DNA from: Populus alba
Taxonomy: Eukaryota; Streptophyta; Magnoliopsida; Malpighiales; Salicaceae
Assembly (NCBI RefSeq): GCF_005239225.2
Contig: NC_133291.1
Coordinates: 15,647,654-15,711,653, forward strand
DNA: 64,000 bases
Direction of reading: 5' to 3'
Shown here piece after piece: positions 33,148 to 45,886 of the stretch (positions are counted from its first letter, which is position 1; every line of letters begins with the position of its first letter). A model generated the notes under the pieces. That model searched no databases. It was given only the letters and a program-made list of their open reading frames with translations, and was not told the origin of the DNA. The position numbers and the translations under genes are program-made.

Positions 33148-36100
33148 TATAGGAACTTGTGGACGCCTAGCATGTTGACGTGCATTGCATGGTAACCGGG
33201 GTTGTAAAATTGTTGCAGATTCACTGTTCAAAGAAGCAATGACTGCAGTGTGACTATTATGTTAAACTTGTTGGTTGATTTCTATGTTATTATCATGCAC
33301 ATGCTGAATGTGATCATCTCTTTTACCGGTTGAAATAGAATGTTGGGGGTGGATATTTTGACCAAAAAGAAAAAAAAGAAGTTAGTGTAGCTTTTTTCTC
33401 ATGTTTATTGCCATCTTTTTACCGTCAATCTCCACATTAATTTACCTTGTACTGGTAAAATGTGATGAATATGAATAATAGTAACACATGATCAGATGAT
33501 GTTATTCATGGCGATTATTTTTCTTATTAATATTAAGGTTGTAGATCTAGTGTATAAGACACCAACTATCAAGTGGTTGATGTGCGCTCAAACGTGCATA
33601 AGCTCAGCATGTGGAGTGTTGAGAAAGTCTTGCAAAGAATTAGTCTATAATTTTGTCCACTTGTTAAAACCCGAATAAACCTGATTTAATAAAAAAAATT
33701 ATATTATTTCAACTTATTTTAATTTTTTTTAGATAATATTAAATAGGTAGCTTGTACTATACTAGGAGCGAAAAGATATTGATATGATGCAATTTTTTTG
33801 TAAAACAAATCTCCAAGATTATGATCATTAACTCATGATCTAAAAATATTAAAAAGCAATGAAAAAAAAAGATCGAGCCAACATGATGAATGTGCTGAAT
33901 TTATGATTCGAGATATAATACCGAAATAACTTAATAGAAAATAAAAGGTAAATAAAAAAAAATACCAATTTTCAAAAACAAATTAAAATTCCTTCACGTA
34001 TTGCCTCAAATTCAATATCAGAGGTGCAACTAATAAATTTAAGTTAATAAAAAACTAAAATAAGGTCAACTTTTTTTTTTTCATTGCAAAAAAGATATTA
34101 AGATATACAAATCTTATAAACCTGAGTTAATCTCTCAAAATCGCAATCCATTAAATTCTTGACCTGAGCTTAGCTCAACACCTAAAAATTAAATGTTACG
34201 GAATGAAATCAATTAATTTAATTCAATTTTAAAAAAAAATTCCCTTAGAAAAGCTAAATTTTAAGAAAAAAAAATAAAAGCAAGGTGAGACCCGTGTTAT
34301 TTTAAAATTGACCAAAAAAATCATATAGAAAACAAATTAAAAAAAATAAGAGAATGGTAAAGGATGGGAAAAAAAGTTTTAAAAAAGAAAAAAAAAACTA
34401 TGAAAACCCGTGTTCATGTCAACTTCGTAAACTTGAGTTAATCTCTTAAACCTGTAAATTGTTAAATTCTAGACTCTGACTCAACTAAAAAATAATTGAA
34501 AGAAACTAATCATGATTAAATCAAAAACAAAATAAATGAAGGAAAGGATAAAAAAAAAAGTAATGAAAAAAATGAGAATCAAAATTTGAAAAAAAAATAA
34601 ACTAAATTCTAAAGGACAAAATCAATAAAATAAATACAAAGGATAAAAAAATAGCAATAAAAAAAATAAGAATCAGATTAAATACAAAAAATAAATTAAA
34701 TTAAATGCACAGAGGGATCAATTGAAAAAAAAAAAACTTGAAGAAGCATTAAAATCAAAACAAATCAAAATCAAAAGAATGAAAACAAAACCTAAAACAA
34801 ATAAAAAGTGGAGGGCACAACTATCGCCTACTTTGCCAAATGTGTCACCCCAACAACTACGCCACAACCTTACGCATCAGATGAGACAACAATCAGGTTT
34901 TTGTGGCCACCGTAATTGTCCTTACACACCTCTAGAATAGCACGGAGAACTTTGACATGCTCGTTCCACGCGTCAACATATTTTACTAATTTATTAAATG
35001 TTTTAAGAAGACAAATTACCAAAAAAAAAAAAAAGACTAAAGGGCCTATCATTATTACAAAATAACCATGGTGCAAAGACAAAAATACCCTCTGATGTTA
35101 TTCTTAAAATTTAAAAAGTCAAAGGTTAAATATGTAATTTTACTGTAAAAAAAATTAGAAAGACAAATAAACCCCACTCTATAAGGTCATTTTTTTGAGC
35201 AGCAAAGTGTATAAATGTAATTTTATTGTGCAAATTAGAGGAAAAGAATGAAAAAAACCCTTATTGAGAGATTTTTTTTTTTTTTTTTTTTTTTTAGATT
35301 TCAAGGGCAAAAATAATTTTTAATGTGTATTTTCAAAGTTGAATGACAACATTATTTCTAATCAATCCACAAATAACATTTAAATCTCCTTAAAAAAATA
35401 ATTTTACCCTAGATGCTAAGGTAATTGTTAAGAGCAATAAAAGGCATGATAATCATATTGCTTGAATCAACGATGATTCTCCTTCACAGGAAAAGACTAA
35501 GCTCTTTTGGTTTTGTTTTGTAATTGTTTAGGATTTACATATATTGACGTGTCCAATCCATTGACTCAAATATTAAATCAATAAAGTTGGTGCTTTTATA
35601 AACCATTACTAGTCCTAGCTAGCTAACTAGTGATAGTGCCCACGCTAAGTTGCGGGCTGCTATTTTCACTACGAATTGGTATTTTTTATGATGTAAAGAT
35701 TGTGCATCCTTGTAGTCCTCATGTGATTTTGATCTTTTGTTTGTCTTTTACTACTAACAAAACTTTATAACTTTTCACCATTTGTTTGTCTTTTACTACT
35801 AAGTTAACTTTATAACTTCTTACCAAGGATCTCTTCAAAAGTTGAGAAGTTTAATGATATCAGATTCTCAACACTTATTTTTCAAGTCTTTATTTTATGA
35901 ATCCCATGATCTGCACTGATAATAATAAAAGAAAACCTCATCAAATTCAGAACACCATCACCACCAAACAACAAAATAATATGAGAAATAAAACTTATTT
36001 ATATGTAGTGCATGGAAATGCATGCTAAACCAATCAACAATTATATTCACAATCAAGTCGTTCAACGTCGAAGGATTCTTTTTATGGTAAGCTTTCAAAT

Positions 36101-36296
36101 ATGCAGAAACCATAAAAAATAAACCCCAATACATTGGCAAAATGCTGTCCAATTCTTAGATGATTGTATCATAATTTTACCTTAGATATTGAATTGAGCA
36201 AACCTTAAGTGAAAGAATGATTTATACATTTCTTAAGTGAAAATATTGTTAGCTATTACCATAGCAAAATTAAGCCAAGGTAGATAGATCAATCAT
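33148..36296. other. Intergenic AT-rich DNA
   Basis: Low-complexity DNA with A-rich stretches (34220-34800) and a ~23-base T run at about 35273. Two related segments, near 34105-34190 and 34425-34500, each contain (C/T)GAGTTAATCTCT, which suggests an old dispersed or tandem repeat. No supported gene. Confidence 0.6.
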
Positions 36297-36515
36297 TACT
36301 TGGAGCAGTGGGATGACAAATTCCTTTTCTTCTAGCTCTCTTCCTTTAATCCTTACCATTCTTGCCTCCTTTCTAATCTGGGCAACTCGTTTGTAATCAT
36401 CTTTTTTAGACTTATATCCAAACCCAAATCTTTGATCCACACTCTTTAGCTTGATTGGTCTAGTTTTCGGATTATATTGGAAAGGAGCCCTATTCTTCAG
36501 AAAGTTATGCTACAT
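36297..36515 (-). pseudogene. Tat/Ogre gag-pol linker fragment
   Basis: Very similar to 56428-56640 of the Tat-lineage element: the stretch ending in K-x-R-x2-F-G-L-G-Y-x-P is visible on the minus strand. It is a short isolated piece of the protease-RT linker, with no LTR attached. Confidence 0.7.
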
Positions 36516-37335
36516 TATTATTTGATTGTTTTTCTAAGTTGGGTTTTTATTTGTTGGTCTTTTTTAAGGTTTAAGGCAAATATCTTTTCATGAGGGAGTC
36601 TCTACCTTATCAGGTTAAATCCTAACCGTTCTAAAGTTTTAATTTTAGCATCGTATTTATTTGCACCTTGTATCTTTAATACCCAATGGTGCATTTTATC
36701 GTGTAATCTTACACCCATAAATATTAAATTTTATATCTGGACCCTAAAAAAAAATGGTTTTTGATATTTTAGGCAAACCATAATGGATGTTCATAAACTA
36801 GTTATGATATCTATTTTTTGGATTTTCAAAACATGAGAAAGGTGCAATTTTTTTTTAATGAAAATATACTTTGAAATTTTTTAGGATTTGACCATATGCA
36901 TAAAAAAAATTATTTTTTTTTTTTTTTTTGAAAAGGGAAGTTAATTTAAAAGTTTTTGAGATTTTTTTTGGAAATATTTTAGAGAAAACCAAGTATTTTA
37001 CTACTGAATTTTTATTTTACAATGTAAATATAGAACCTGATATTATGCAAAATTGGTAGAAAAATATTTAAGAAAATCACAATTTTATTTTAAGGATTTT
37101 TGAATTTTTTTTTTATATATAATATTATATATATACATATATAGTAATTAATTAAATATTATTAAAACATGTGGGCTGGCCCTGCCCAGATAATTAGGCC
37201 AAGCATAGACCCAGAAACAGGTGGGCTGGTATCGGCCTAACATATTCTTCTTCTTGTTTTTTTGGGGACGGGTTGGACCTGGCCCAGCCCAAATTAACTT
37301 AGTCACTGGCACAACCCAGTGACTAAGTTGCACTG
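36516..37335. other. Intergenic DNA with a perfect hairpin
   Basis: No gene is visible. A perfect inverted repeat with 14-bp arms (37296-37309 and 37316-37329) and a 6-base loop lies near the right end, just before Tat-type LTR sequence. Confidence 0.5.
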
Positions 37336-39123
37336 TTCACATGCAGCGGTAGCAGAGAAGGGAGGAAGAAGAAGAAGAGAAGAAGAAAAGGAGATGAGGG
37401 AAGCTTACCTAGCATTGAGGGAGCTAGCGACCTGATTGGTGACGCGCAGTGCAATTGGAGGTAATGAGGCCGACGACTAGCTCTAGTTACAGCTAAAAGG
37501 AGAAGTAGAGGCTTGAAAAAGAGAGGGGAAGCTCGCGGTTGGAATTGTTGGAGTGGCTGAGGAGAGAGTTGCTGCCCTAGCTACCGTTGGGAAGGACAAG
37601 AACTTCTAAGCAAGGTGGCTGCTGCTAGGGTTGGAGTGGTTGAGAAGAAGATTTTTACAGAGGAGAGAGAGAGGTGGTGCAACCACCACATGCAATGATT
37701 TGTTGGCTACTTGAGGTGGAGATGATGGTGAGAAGATAGGTGATAAGGGTGGTGGTGGCTGAAGGCCACGACGGAGAGAGAAAAAAAAGAAAGGACTGGT
37801 TGCAGGAAAACTAAGCAGGGAAGACTGGTTTTCGGCCAACTTTGCGTTTGATTTTCTCCTCCTCCAGGGCATGAAATCCACTCCTATTTATAGAGGATCG
37901 AAGAGGATAATCTTGTCTACATAGGAAAAAAATTTAAACCCTTGATTCGGTTGGGAAGGATCTCAATCGTTGGCTTAAAATGTGTATCATGAGTTGTTCA
38001 ATTTGCATAAAAAAGTTGCCTGAGTTGGCCTATTTAGGCAGGTGCCAACGCCATCTCATTACCATTCAGATTGAAATGTTCAATTAGGGTTGTAAAGAAA
38101 CTATAGGGGATTATTTGTGTGCACGTTTTGTTAGATTTGATAGAGAAATGAAGCATTAAGTTCACCTGAAAAGTAGCCACCTGGGCAACATTCTCGTGCA
38201 AAATCAATGAAGACAATGAACAGTGCCAGACAATGTGTCGTCTAGTCCTTTTTTATATAAATATATTCAAAACGACGCCATTGTGGATTAAGTTAGGGAT
38301 TTTTACAGATTTTTAATTTAGTCCTCCAACTTTCAAATGGTTTCAATTGAACCCCTAATTGATCCTAAACTTTGATTTAATGCAATTAGGTCCCTGCAGA
38401 ACTTCAACTGCAGCCCCGGATTTACGCGCCTTTTGCAATTTGGTCCTTGATCTCGAATTTATGCAATTAACCCCTAATTAACCATTAAATTTTCAATTTC
38501 TTTAATTTCACCCACGATTTTTGTTAATTTAGCCCCCATAGTTTTTTGCCTGTTTCAGAATCGTCCTTAGCTGTAAATTGTATCAATTTAACCCCTAATT
38601 GACCCCAAAACTTCAATTTTCTTGCAATTTTCCCCTTCATTTCAATCAATTAAATTTGGTCTCTTAAAATTCCAATCATCTCAATTAAGCCCAAATTAGA
38701 CTCTCAAACTTAAGTTTTCACCAATTAAACCCCAAATAAAATTAATTTGACTCATTTAAAGTACAATTAAGTCCTTGCACTTAATTAAATCCTTTTATTG
38801 GACCCAAATTAATTCTTAAACATAATTAAAATTCAATTTGGCCAATTATTAAATCAAATTGGCATATTAAAACTTTAATTATGTCCTTGGACTTAATTTT
38901 TATGCAAATTTGTCCAATAATAGTTTAATTTGACCGTAAATTTGCATTTTCGCTCTATATTGGAGCATAATAGGGTACACTTAGGTCTTGAATTTCCTTT
39001 AAAATTGCAGCTACATCCCTGGCTTGTTTTCTTCACGTTGGCAGCCTTTATTTTATTTATTTTATTATTTTTATTTTGAAAAAAAATGAATTTTAGGAAA
39101 TAACCTAGAATTGGGTTATGACA
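37336..39123 (-). mobile_element. 3' LTR of the Tat/Ogre-lineage element
   Basis: The right edge is TG/CA-type: the minus strand begins TGTCATAACCC at 39123, next to a PPT. A minus-strand TATA box, CTATAAATAG, lies at 37884-37893. The U3 consists of many degenerate units of the type AATTTAACCCCTAATTGACC. The homologous LTR is at 59388-60636. The left border is approximate: matching to the other LTR becomes clear from about 37480. The proline-rich frame at 37606-37881 is transcribed leader, not a convincing gene. Confidence 0.7.
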
Positions 39124-39134
39124 GTTGCCCCTCT
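39124..39134 (-). promoter_or_regulatory. Polypurine tract of the Tat element
   Basis: The minus strand reads AGAGGGGCAAC directly beside the LTR edge, similar to the PPTs of Tat/Ogre elements. Confidence 0.65.
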
Positions 39135-40429
39135 ATTTACAATGCTTACAATAGAAAGTATCATAAGAGACTTTAGATAATAATCTTTGTAAAGAAGAAA
39201 AAGAATGAGATAATGGACTCACCCTATCAAGAGGGATTGAATCCTTATGGAAGTATTTGGAGTGAGGGCTAGAAAGCGCATTTAGAGGGAAGACTTAAAG
39301 GTTTCTAAAAAAACTTGATTACACACTCAGAGGAAACAAATAGGACCGTAGAGTTATCTAGGAAGGTTGAGGGCTCAAAGATACATTAAAAGGGAAAGAG
39401 GTAGGTTTGTGAAATCTAGTTGAGATGGTCGAGGGTTCGAAGACGCACTCAAATGGAAGGAGATATAGCTATAAAGGGCATTAGTTGAGATGGTCGTGTT
39501 GAGGGTTCGAAGACGCACTCAAATGGAAGGAGGTAGGGCTATAAAGCGCATTAGCTGAGATGGTCAAGGGCTCGAAGGATCTCTTGAAAAGAGGTAGAGT
39601 CATGAAATGCACCATATGAGAGATTATGGCTCAAAGACGCATTTGAAAGGAAGATAAGGCTATGAAACTCAATATTGAGAGTTAAGGGATCAAGGGCCCA
39701 CTTGAAAAGAGATAGGGTTAGAGACACACTACACAAGAGGTAATGTGTTATGATAATGGGACACTAATATGCTAGAGGTGACAATAATGCATGATGATCA
39801 AGATGCATGTACACTTACCTGTGAAATACAAGTCCCCTTTCTTCACTAATTTTCCATCTTGAAAATTTAAGTCTCTGTAGTAAGCTTTAGTGGCTTTTCT
39901 GCTCTGGCTTACTCGAGCCACATCTTGTGATCTTAATCTCTAGAAAAGATATGACATGAGCATACCTCTTTGCCCACAAACCTTTATCTGAAGGATCATC
40001 ATATCTCCTATTTTCTTATAAAAGGAATTATGAAACCAACCCTATATGTTTTGTTGGACTGCCCCTCAGTTTGATCATGCCCGCAAGTATTTGTTTGGGG
40101 TTTTCTTTAGGGACAGAGTTATGTGAGGGAAGATTTGGTTATTTACAAGGAATTATTTTCACAAAGAACTTTTGGAATTTCAAAGCTATTTTGAAAAAAA
40201 TCATTTTGATGTTTGTTTAAAACAAACTTGTTCTGAAAAATTCAAGCAATTCTCATGGATAGGTTTACATAAGTGTTGTTTTTGGTGAAAATGTTAAGTG
40301 ATGTTTTGGTGGTTAAAAAGGTTTCAAGATCCAATCTGAAGGTTTCAAAGAATTTGTTTTCAAAGCATGAATAATAACTTGTTTCGAATAAGAAAGCATT
40401 GCCCACCGATCCAGATTGTCTGCTAATTA
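39135..40429 (-). mobile_element. Untranslated 3' internal region of the Tat element
   Basis: Lies between integrase and PPT. At about 39400-39570 it holds tandem units of roughly 75-80 bp containing GAGGGTTCGAAGACGCACTC. Related, weaker units extend to about 39730. No coding potential is visible. Confidence 0.6.
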
Positions 40430-41878
40430 GTACTTAAAAATGTATATTTATCAAGGTTTTATATCATCATTTTGCACTTAAAGTATCAATAACTCCTTAA
40501 CTAAAGCATGTTTTATAATAACAAGTCTAATACTATAAAATGCCCTAATATATGGTAAATGTTCATCTTAAATGCAGGCCTATCACATAAATCAAAGGAT
40601 TGATTGATGAATTCAACTACTGAAATTTGTGAAGATAAAGAGAGGGTGAAACTTAGAAAAGAGATGTTGGTGCAGTCCAAACTAGAACATTGTTCGGTGT
40701 TTGGGTCATATCTCGAGTTCTAAATGTCCAAATGACCTCAATTTTTTACACAAATTTAGTAAGACATAGGCCTACAACTTTCATGTTTTCATCAAGATCT
40801 AAGAAGGTCATTTTCAAGTCCAAATTATAGCAACAACGGAAAAGTCCGAATCTATTCTGCAGCCCGAACACTGTTCAATGTTTGGCCCATATTTGGAGTT
40901 CTAGAAGTCCAAATGACCTCCATTTTTTTTTCCTGGAAAGCTGAGTCAATTTCCTACAACGTTCATGTTTTCTAGTGGACCCAGCTTAGATGGTAACATT
41001 TTTGTTTTATTCAGATAAGAAGATAAGGATTTTCATCAAGTCAAAAGTTGGCCACCCACTCAACAATTATTGATCAAATCAATAATTCTGAATTTTGGCC
41101 TATAAAAAGAGGCATTTGCCATGCATTTGGGAGCTTGGTTGTTCAGATCAAGTTCATGCTCTTTATTGCTCTTTTTATATTTTTTTTTTGTAATTTTTAA
41201 GTTTTGCTTTCATTAATATCTTGTTTATGCTTTTCATTTCCTTTCCTTTACTTAGTTAACTTGTATTATCTTTATGTTCTTGTTTTGTTTATTTATGTTT
41301 CTCTTCTTCATTATGTTTAGCTAAGTTTAATATGTCAAAGTGAAAAGATTACACTAATGGTGTAAGAATAAGTATGATGTAAACTAAACATGGACCTTAA
41401 TGTTTAATATTAACATGTCTTATATTTTTATCTTACTAATTCTTAATACCTTACTTGTTAAATGGTTAATCTAGATTTGTATTGTATAACACTTGGTACA
41501 ACAAATGCTTGACACTCTCATAGCCCAACCGTATGGTATTACCTACACCTAAGCTATGAAAGGAACTTGATTTGTTGTTAACATCAGTTACTATCATGAA
41601 TTCCTGATAATATTTAAAAGTTTGGTGTTATGTAAATAAGATAATAAATATGATCATGTTAATAATTTATAATGAGTTATTAATGACAAATCATCCGATT
41701 GGAACCTCCTTCGTGTGTGGTTTCCAAATTGAGTAATAAGAGTTTATACTATACTTATTTGAAATACCATTGGTGTATCCTCTAACCTTGACATTTGTTT
41801 TTATCATTGTTTAATCCTTACATTAATCTTCCATCTCAAAGTTCTCATTAATTTCTTCATCTTCTTTTTTTTTTTTTA

Positions 41879-41909
<31 letters not shown>

Positions 41910-41911
41910 TC
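40430..41911 (+). mobile_element. Truncated Athila-type LTR in the Tat element
   Basis: Plus-oriented copy of the 1.75-kb LTR family: TTAGTACTTAAAA at the start, TATA region (CCTATAAAAAG) near 41099, and an (ATT)n run at 41879-41911. The last ~250 bp of the LTR are missing and no target duplication is visible. It is more diverged than the three complete copies. Confidence 0.75.
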
Positions 41912-42199
41912 TCTCATGCAAATATGCAAAGTGGTTTCTCATTATTCATGCAGCCAAAACTCATCTTTGAAGTCATTTCATTGCCATTTAGGTTACTTTT
42001 CAGGTTTTATAGGTGTTAGGATATCATTTAGATTTTCAGAACTTGTTTGTTAGAACAAGCACCAATTTGATTTTTTTATTAGAACTTCGATTTTTTCTAA
42101 AAATCCTTTGTGAAAACATGAGATCATGCATAGTTTTTTAGGAGAAACACACTAAAGAAATCTTGGCCACAATTTTATTGATTGATAAAGGTAAATACA

Positions 42200-44235
42200 T
42201 CAGGCATAATACTTCTTTACAACATCTGAGTTTACAGGTCTAGGTAGATCATTTCCATCCATATTAGTCAAAATTAAGGCCCCTCTAAAAAATACCTTTT
42301 TCACCACATATGGCCCTTCGTAGTTTGGTGTCGACTTACTTTGATCTTCTCCTGATGCTAGTGAGATCTTCTTCAACACCAAACCCCCCTCCTTAAACAC
42401 CCTTGGTTTGACCTTGTTGTAAGCCTTTGTTATCCTGCTTTGTATAACTCGTGATGGCAAATAACTACTAGTCTTCTTTTATCAATCAAATTTAGCTGCT
42501 CAAATCTTTACCTTGCCCATTCTGATTCGTCCAGTTTTGCATCCTTCAGGATCCGCAGTGATGAGATTTCTACTTCTAAAGGCATAACGGCCTCCATTCC
42601 ATATACTAAAGAATATGGGGTTGCATTTGTTGAAGTTCTAACTATGGTACAGTACACATAAAATGCGTATAGGAGCATCTCATGCCAATCCTTATAAGTG
42701 ACCACCATTTTTTGGATGATCTTCTTGAGATTCTTATTAGCTACTTCGACTGCCCCATTCATCTTCGATCTATAAGGAGAAGAATTGAGGTGTTTAATCT
42801 TTCATTTGGTGCATATTTTGTCAATCAGCTTCCCATCGAAATTCTGAGCGCTATTAGTTACTAATCTTGCTGGCAAACTATAACGACTACCAAATCCTTT
42901 TCAATGAATCTCTTGACTACTTTTTACATTACATGGGCATAAGAATTGGCTTCCACCCATTTGGTTAAGTAGTCGATGGCCACCAGAATAAATCTATGTG
43001 ATGCGAACCTCGTGATCACGTGGTCACGCAACCCACAATCAAGATTGAGATCTGATCCCGGAGAGCCGAAATAGGTCTGATATGAGTGCGACACAATGGA
43101 AACCTGCCCCAAGGCACCAACACTATTGGAATGAGTAGAATGACGCCACGAAACCAGTTAATCTTCGATAAGTCAGATTCAGTTCGTTCAAGAACTGAAG
43201 AATGCAAGAATCACTCTCACACGTTAAAACTGAAAAATTCAGAATAATAATCATCAAAGCTGCCGAAATTGTGGCTTACATGAGTTTAAATAGTGCTTGA
43301 AAAATTAACCCTAATGGACCTCGTATGTGGACTTATATGAGGTCCACTCAAAACTGGCCCAAAACCCTAAACTAAAAAGCCCATAACTTGATCCAAACAA
43401 GCCTTGGATCCTAGTTGAAAACAAACTATTAATTAAGCCCAAACATGAAAGAAAATAATAAAAATAAGTAACTTGTCATTAAATACCACCAGCTCTTCTT
43501 TCCTTGTGTAGCTAGGATGAATAAGGAATCCTTATAAGAAAAGGATTCTGAAACATTAATGAATCCTTGACACACTAGGAGATTATATTGCAACTCATTA
43601 AAGATCCTTGTGGAACTAGGAAATTCCCAAAACCAGCTCCCACATCCTTGGAGGAAAAGAATCCTAATCAAATAGGAAGTCCACAAGTCAAATGGAAGTA
43701 AATAACAAAATCCGTACAGCCTCTGTTGACCAGTATTGGGGTGCCTTACCGAACTCCGATTGACCTGTAATTTTAACCCAAGGTAGTAAGATATGTCTGG
43801 AGAGTCCACATAAAATATTAGCCCGATCCAACGGTCGTATTGAGAATTATGACTGTTGCCGTAAACCTGGACTGTTGCGCTTTTTACGCCAAAATCTGAA
43901 TCTGACCTTACTTGGGTCGTATCACAGGGCTGAACCGTATCACTATGCCTCTTGCTCACTTTGGGGTTGATTGGCCCTATAACATTCAAACCCAACATAT
44001 CAAAAGACCAAGGTGAGATCATATTGAATAGAGGTGTTGGAGGCACATTTATTCTATCACTATATATTTGACACTTATCGCATTTTCTAACATAGTCTAT
44101 ACAATCTCTCTCCATGGTTAACCAAAAATATCCCGACCTTTGTATATGCTTTGCTAGTGTATGCCCATTAGCATGTGTAGCACAAATCCCCTTATGAACT
44201 TCTTTTAATGCTTGTTCAATCTCATTTTCATTCAA
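42200..44235 (-). pseudogene. Integrase of the Tat/Ogre element, split by a solo LTR
   Basis: Zinc finger (H-x3-G-I-C-A-T-H-A-N-G-H, then C-D-K-C) and start of the catalytic core are at 44235-43948. The core continues after a 944-bp LTR insertion with V-A-I-D-Y-L-T-K-W-V-E-A at about 42992-42950. Further pieces are at 42762-42508. The C-terminal domain is at 42460-42200, with P-N-Y-E-G-P-Y-V-V-K-K and a P-R-P-V-N-S-D-V-V-K-K-Y-Y end typical of Tat-lineage integrases. Several frameshifts and stops separate the pieces. It was an integrase, but this copy is inactive. Confidence 0.88.
42999..43942 (-). mobile_element. Solo LTR, 944-bp type, TSD CTATG
   Basis: TG...CA ends (TGATGCGAACC to CCGTATCA) with 5-bp duplications CTATG at 42994-42998 and 43943-43947. 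It is inserted in the Tat integrase. The first ~430 bp on the plus strand match the 712-bp LTR of the element at 13762. The rest is a different U3 module, also seen at 3889-5294. Confidence 0.92.
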
Positions 44236-44589
44236 ACACCCGAGTAGAATCCCATCAAATGACCTTTTATATAAAATTTCTCCATCTAAGTAAAATTAAT
44301 GGTCATTCTCCTCAAAGTCTCTTCATCTATCTTGGAAATCCCTTAAAGGTATTCTCTATGTTGGAGAAACTTATTGATGTCATTATAACATGGTTTCCCA
44401 TCTAGAGATTCTTCAATTAAGCAACAATGGGCTTGAAAGCTTCTCTAACTTTGATATCTATTGGCTGGATCTTGTTTCTAGTATTGACTTGTGTCATTGA
44501 AGCTAAGGTTGCCAAGATATCAACATATTGATTCTTATCTCTACTTATATGGGTGAATTTGATCTTTTCAAATTCATTGGCTACCTCGA

Positions 44590-44760
44590 GAGATAATTTT
44601 AATATAGCTTCAATTTCTCATCCTTGGTTTGCCACTCACCTTTGACTTTGCAGATGATTAGTAAGGAATCCCCGAAGACCTCAAGCTTCTTGGCTTTAAG
44701 TTCTAAAGCAGCTTCCAGGCCAATGATGCAGGCTTCATCCTCGACCATATTGTTGGTACA
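44590..44760 (-). pseudogene. Second RNase H (aRNH) remnant of the Tat element
   Basis: Reading the minus strand: N-N-x3-E-D-E-A-C-I-I-G-L-E-A-A-L-E-L, then V-F-G-D-S-L-L-I-I. This is the E-A...G-D-S-x-L pattern of the additional archaeal-type RNase H carried by Tat-lineage elements. No RT is present between this piece and the protease remnant to its right. Confidence 0.75.
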
Positions 44761-45523
44761 TTCAAATAGTAGCCTTGTTGAAAGGAGCTTTATTCTTTAG
44801 AAAGCATTTCACAGCCATTTTTGCCGTTTTAGGGATTTTAGGCTTTCCCAACACTACACCTTCAGGAACTCATTCCGTATTCACAATTTCAAATGCATGA
44901 ATATTACCATGTCTACAATCTTTCGCTTCAATGAAGGGTATGGCTATATTTTTTATCATGGAAACTGTCTCTTCAGCTTTGACAAGTTATCAACATTCCA
45001 TTCATGATATACTTTGAACACTAGTGTAGTGAAGAAGTCACCGCTCCAACTGCATGAATCCATAACCTCCCTAATAATACGTTGTAAGATGGGTGAATGT
45101 CCATTACTTGTAATGTTACCAGGAACATCAGTGGCCCTACATATAGCTCCACAAGAAAATGCATGATCTCATTAAAACAAAAGCGCTCGGTTACCATAGA
45201 AAATATTTCGGTATCATGAACTAAATTACCGACAAGATCAGCACAAGTCAAAACAAAGCAAAACAAATCCGAACATGATCAAACAAGAGCAATTACTTTT
45301 TAAAAACAACAGGAGCAATCTCCATCTTTCAATTCAGGTACACCTCCTTCAGCCAATCTTCTCACGAAAAATCTTGTAGTGGGTTCATCAGTGGTGTGAA
45401 TGGAAAGTTGTGGTAGAACTTCATCCTTCGCTTTTAGATCTGCTTCCTTTATATGTTTTTCTTCTTGGCTCTCCAGGGTACTGATGTGGAGATCTACTAT
45501 GCCGGATCTAATCACTTATGCAG
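44761..45523 (-). pseudogene. Protease C-terminus and linker of the Tat element
   Basis: 45021-45266 contains V-M-D-I-H-P-S-Y-N-V-L-L-G-R-L-W-I-H, the end of a Tat-lineage retropepsin. 44780-45000 is the following linker and duplicates 56590-56820. 45300-45515 continues the linker that is interrupted by the Athila element at 45523/56406. The order is rearranged relative to a normal pol, and RT is missing. Confidence 0.75.
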
Positions 45524-45854
45524 TGACATGACCAAAAGCTTGATGTCTTCTCCCAAGTGCAGGAGTGTCGAAGTAATAAATAACCCGGCAAGACCGGGGT
45601 CGAACCACATAGAGGTTAATTGTATAAATTATAAATAACAACGCAACAATAACAATAATAACGATAATAATAACAATAGTAGTACTAGTACTAGTAATAA
45701 TAATAATAATAATACTCAGTACGTGGCGTTGTTATACCTGAGAATGATCTAAAAGATCGGGTCACAGGTTTCCAGCCTATATACTGAGTTTATGAAAAGA
45801 TCAAAGAGATATATTATATAATATAAACAGAATGCAAATAATAATAATAATAAT

Positions 45855-45886
<32 letters not shown>

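Noticed and set aside
37606..37881. Proline/Ser-rich minus ORF, with a relative at 59525-59791
   Set aside because: It lies just downstream of a TATA box in a Tat LTR. The pair is conserved only because the LTRs are, and insertions and deletions change its C-terminus. It is transcribed leader rather than a gene.
42924..43207. Short minus ORFs shared with 2053-2244 and 20135-20434
   Set aside because: They lie in the conserved R-U5 part of the CRM-like LTR. Conservation follows the LTR, and frames are cut at different places.
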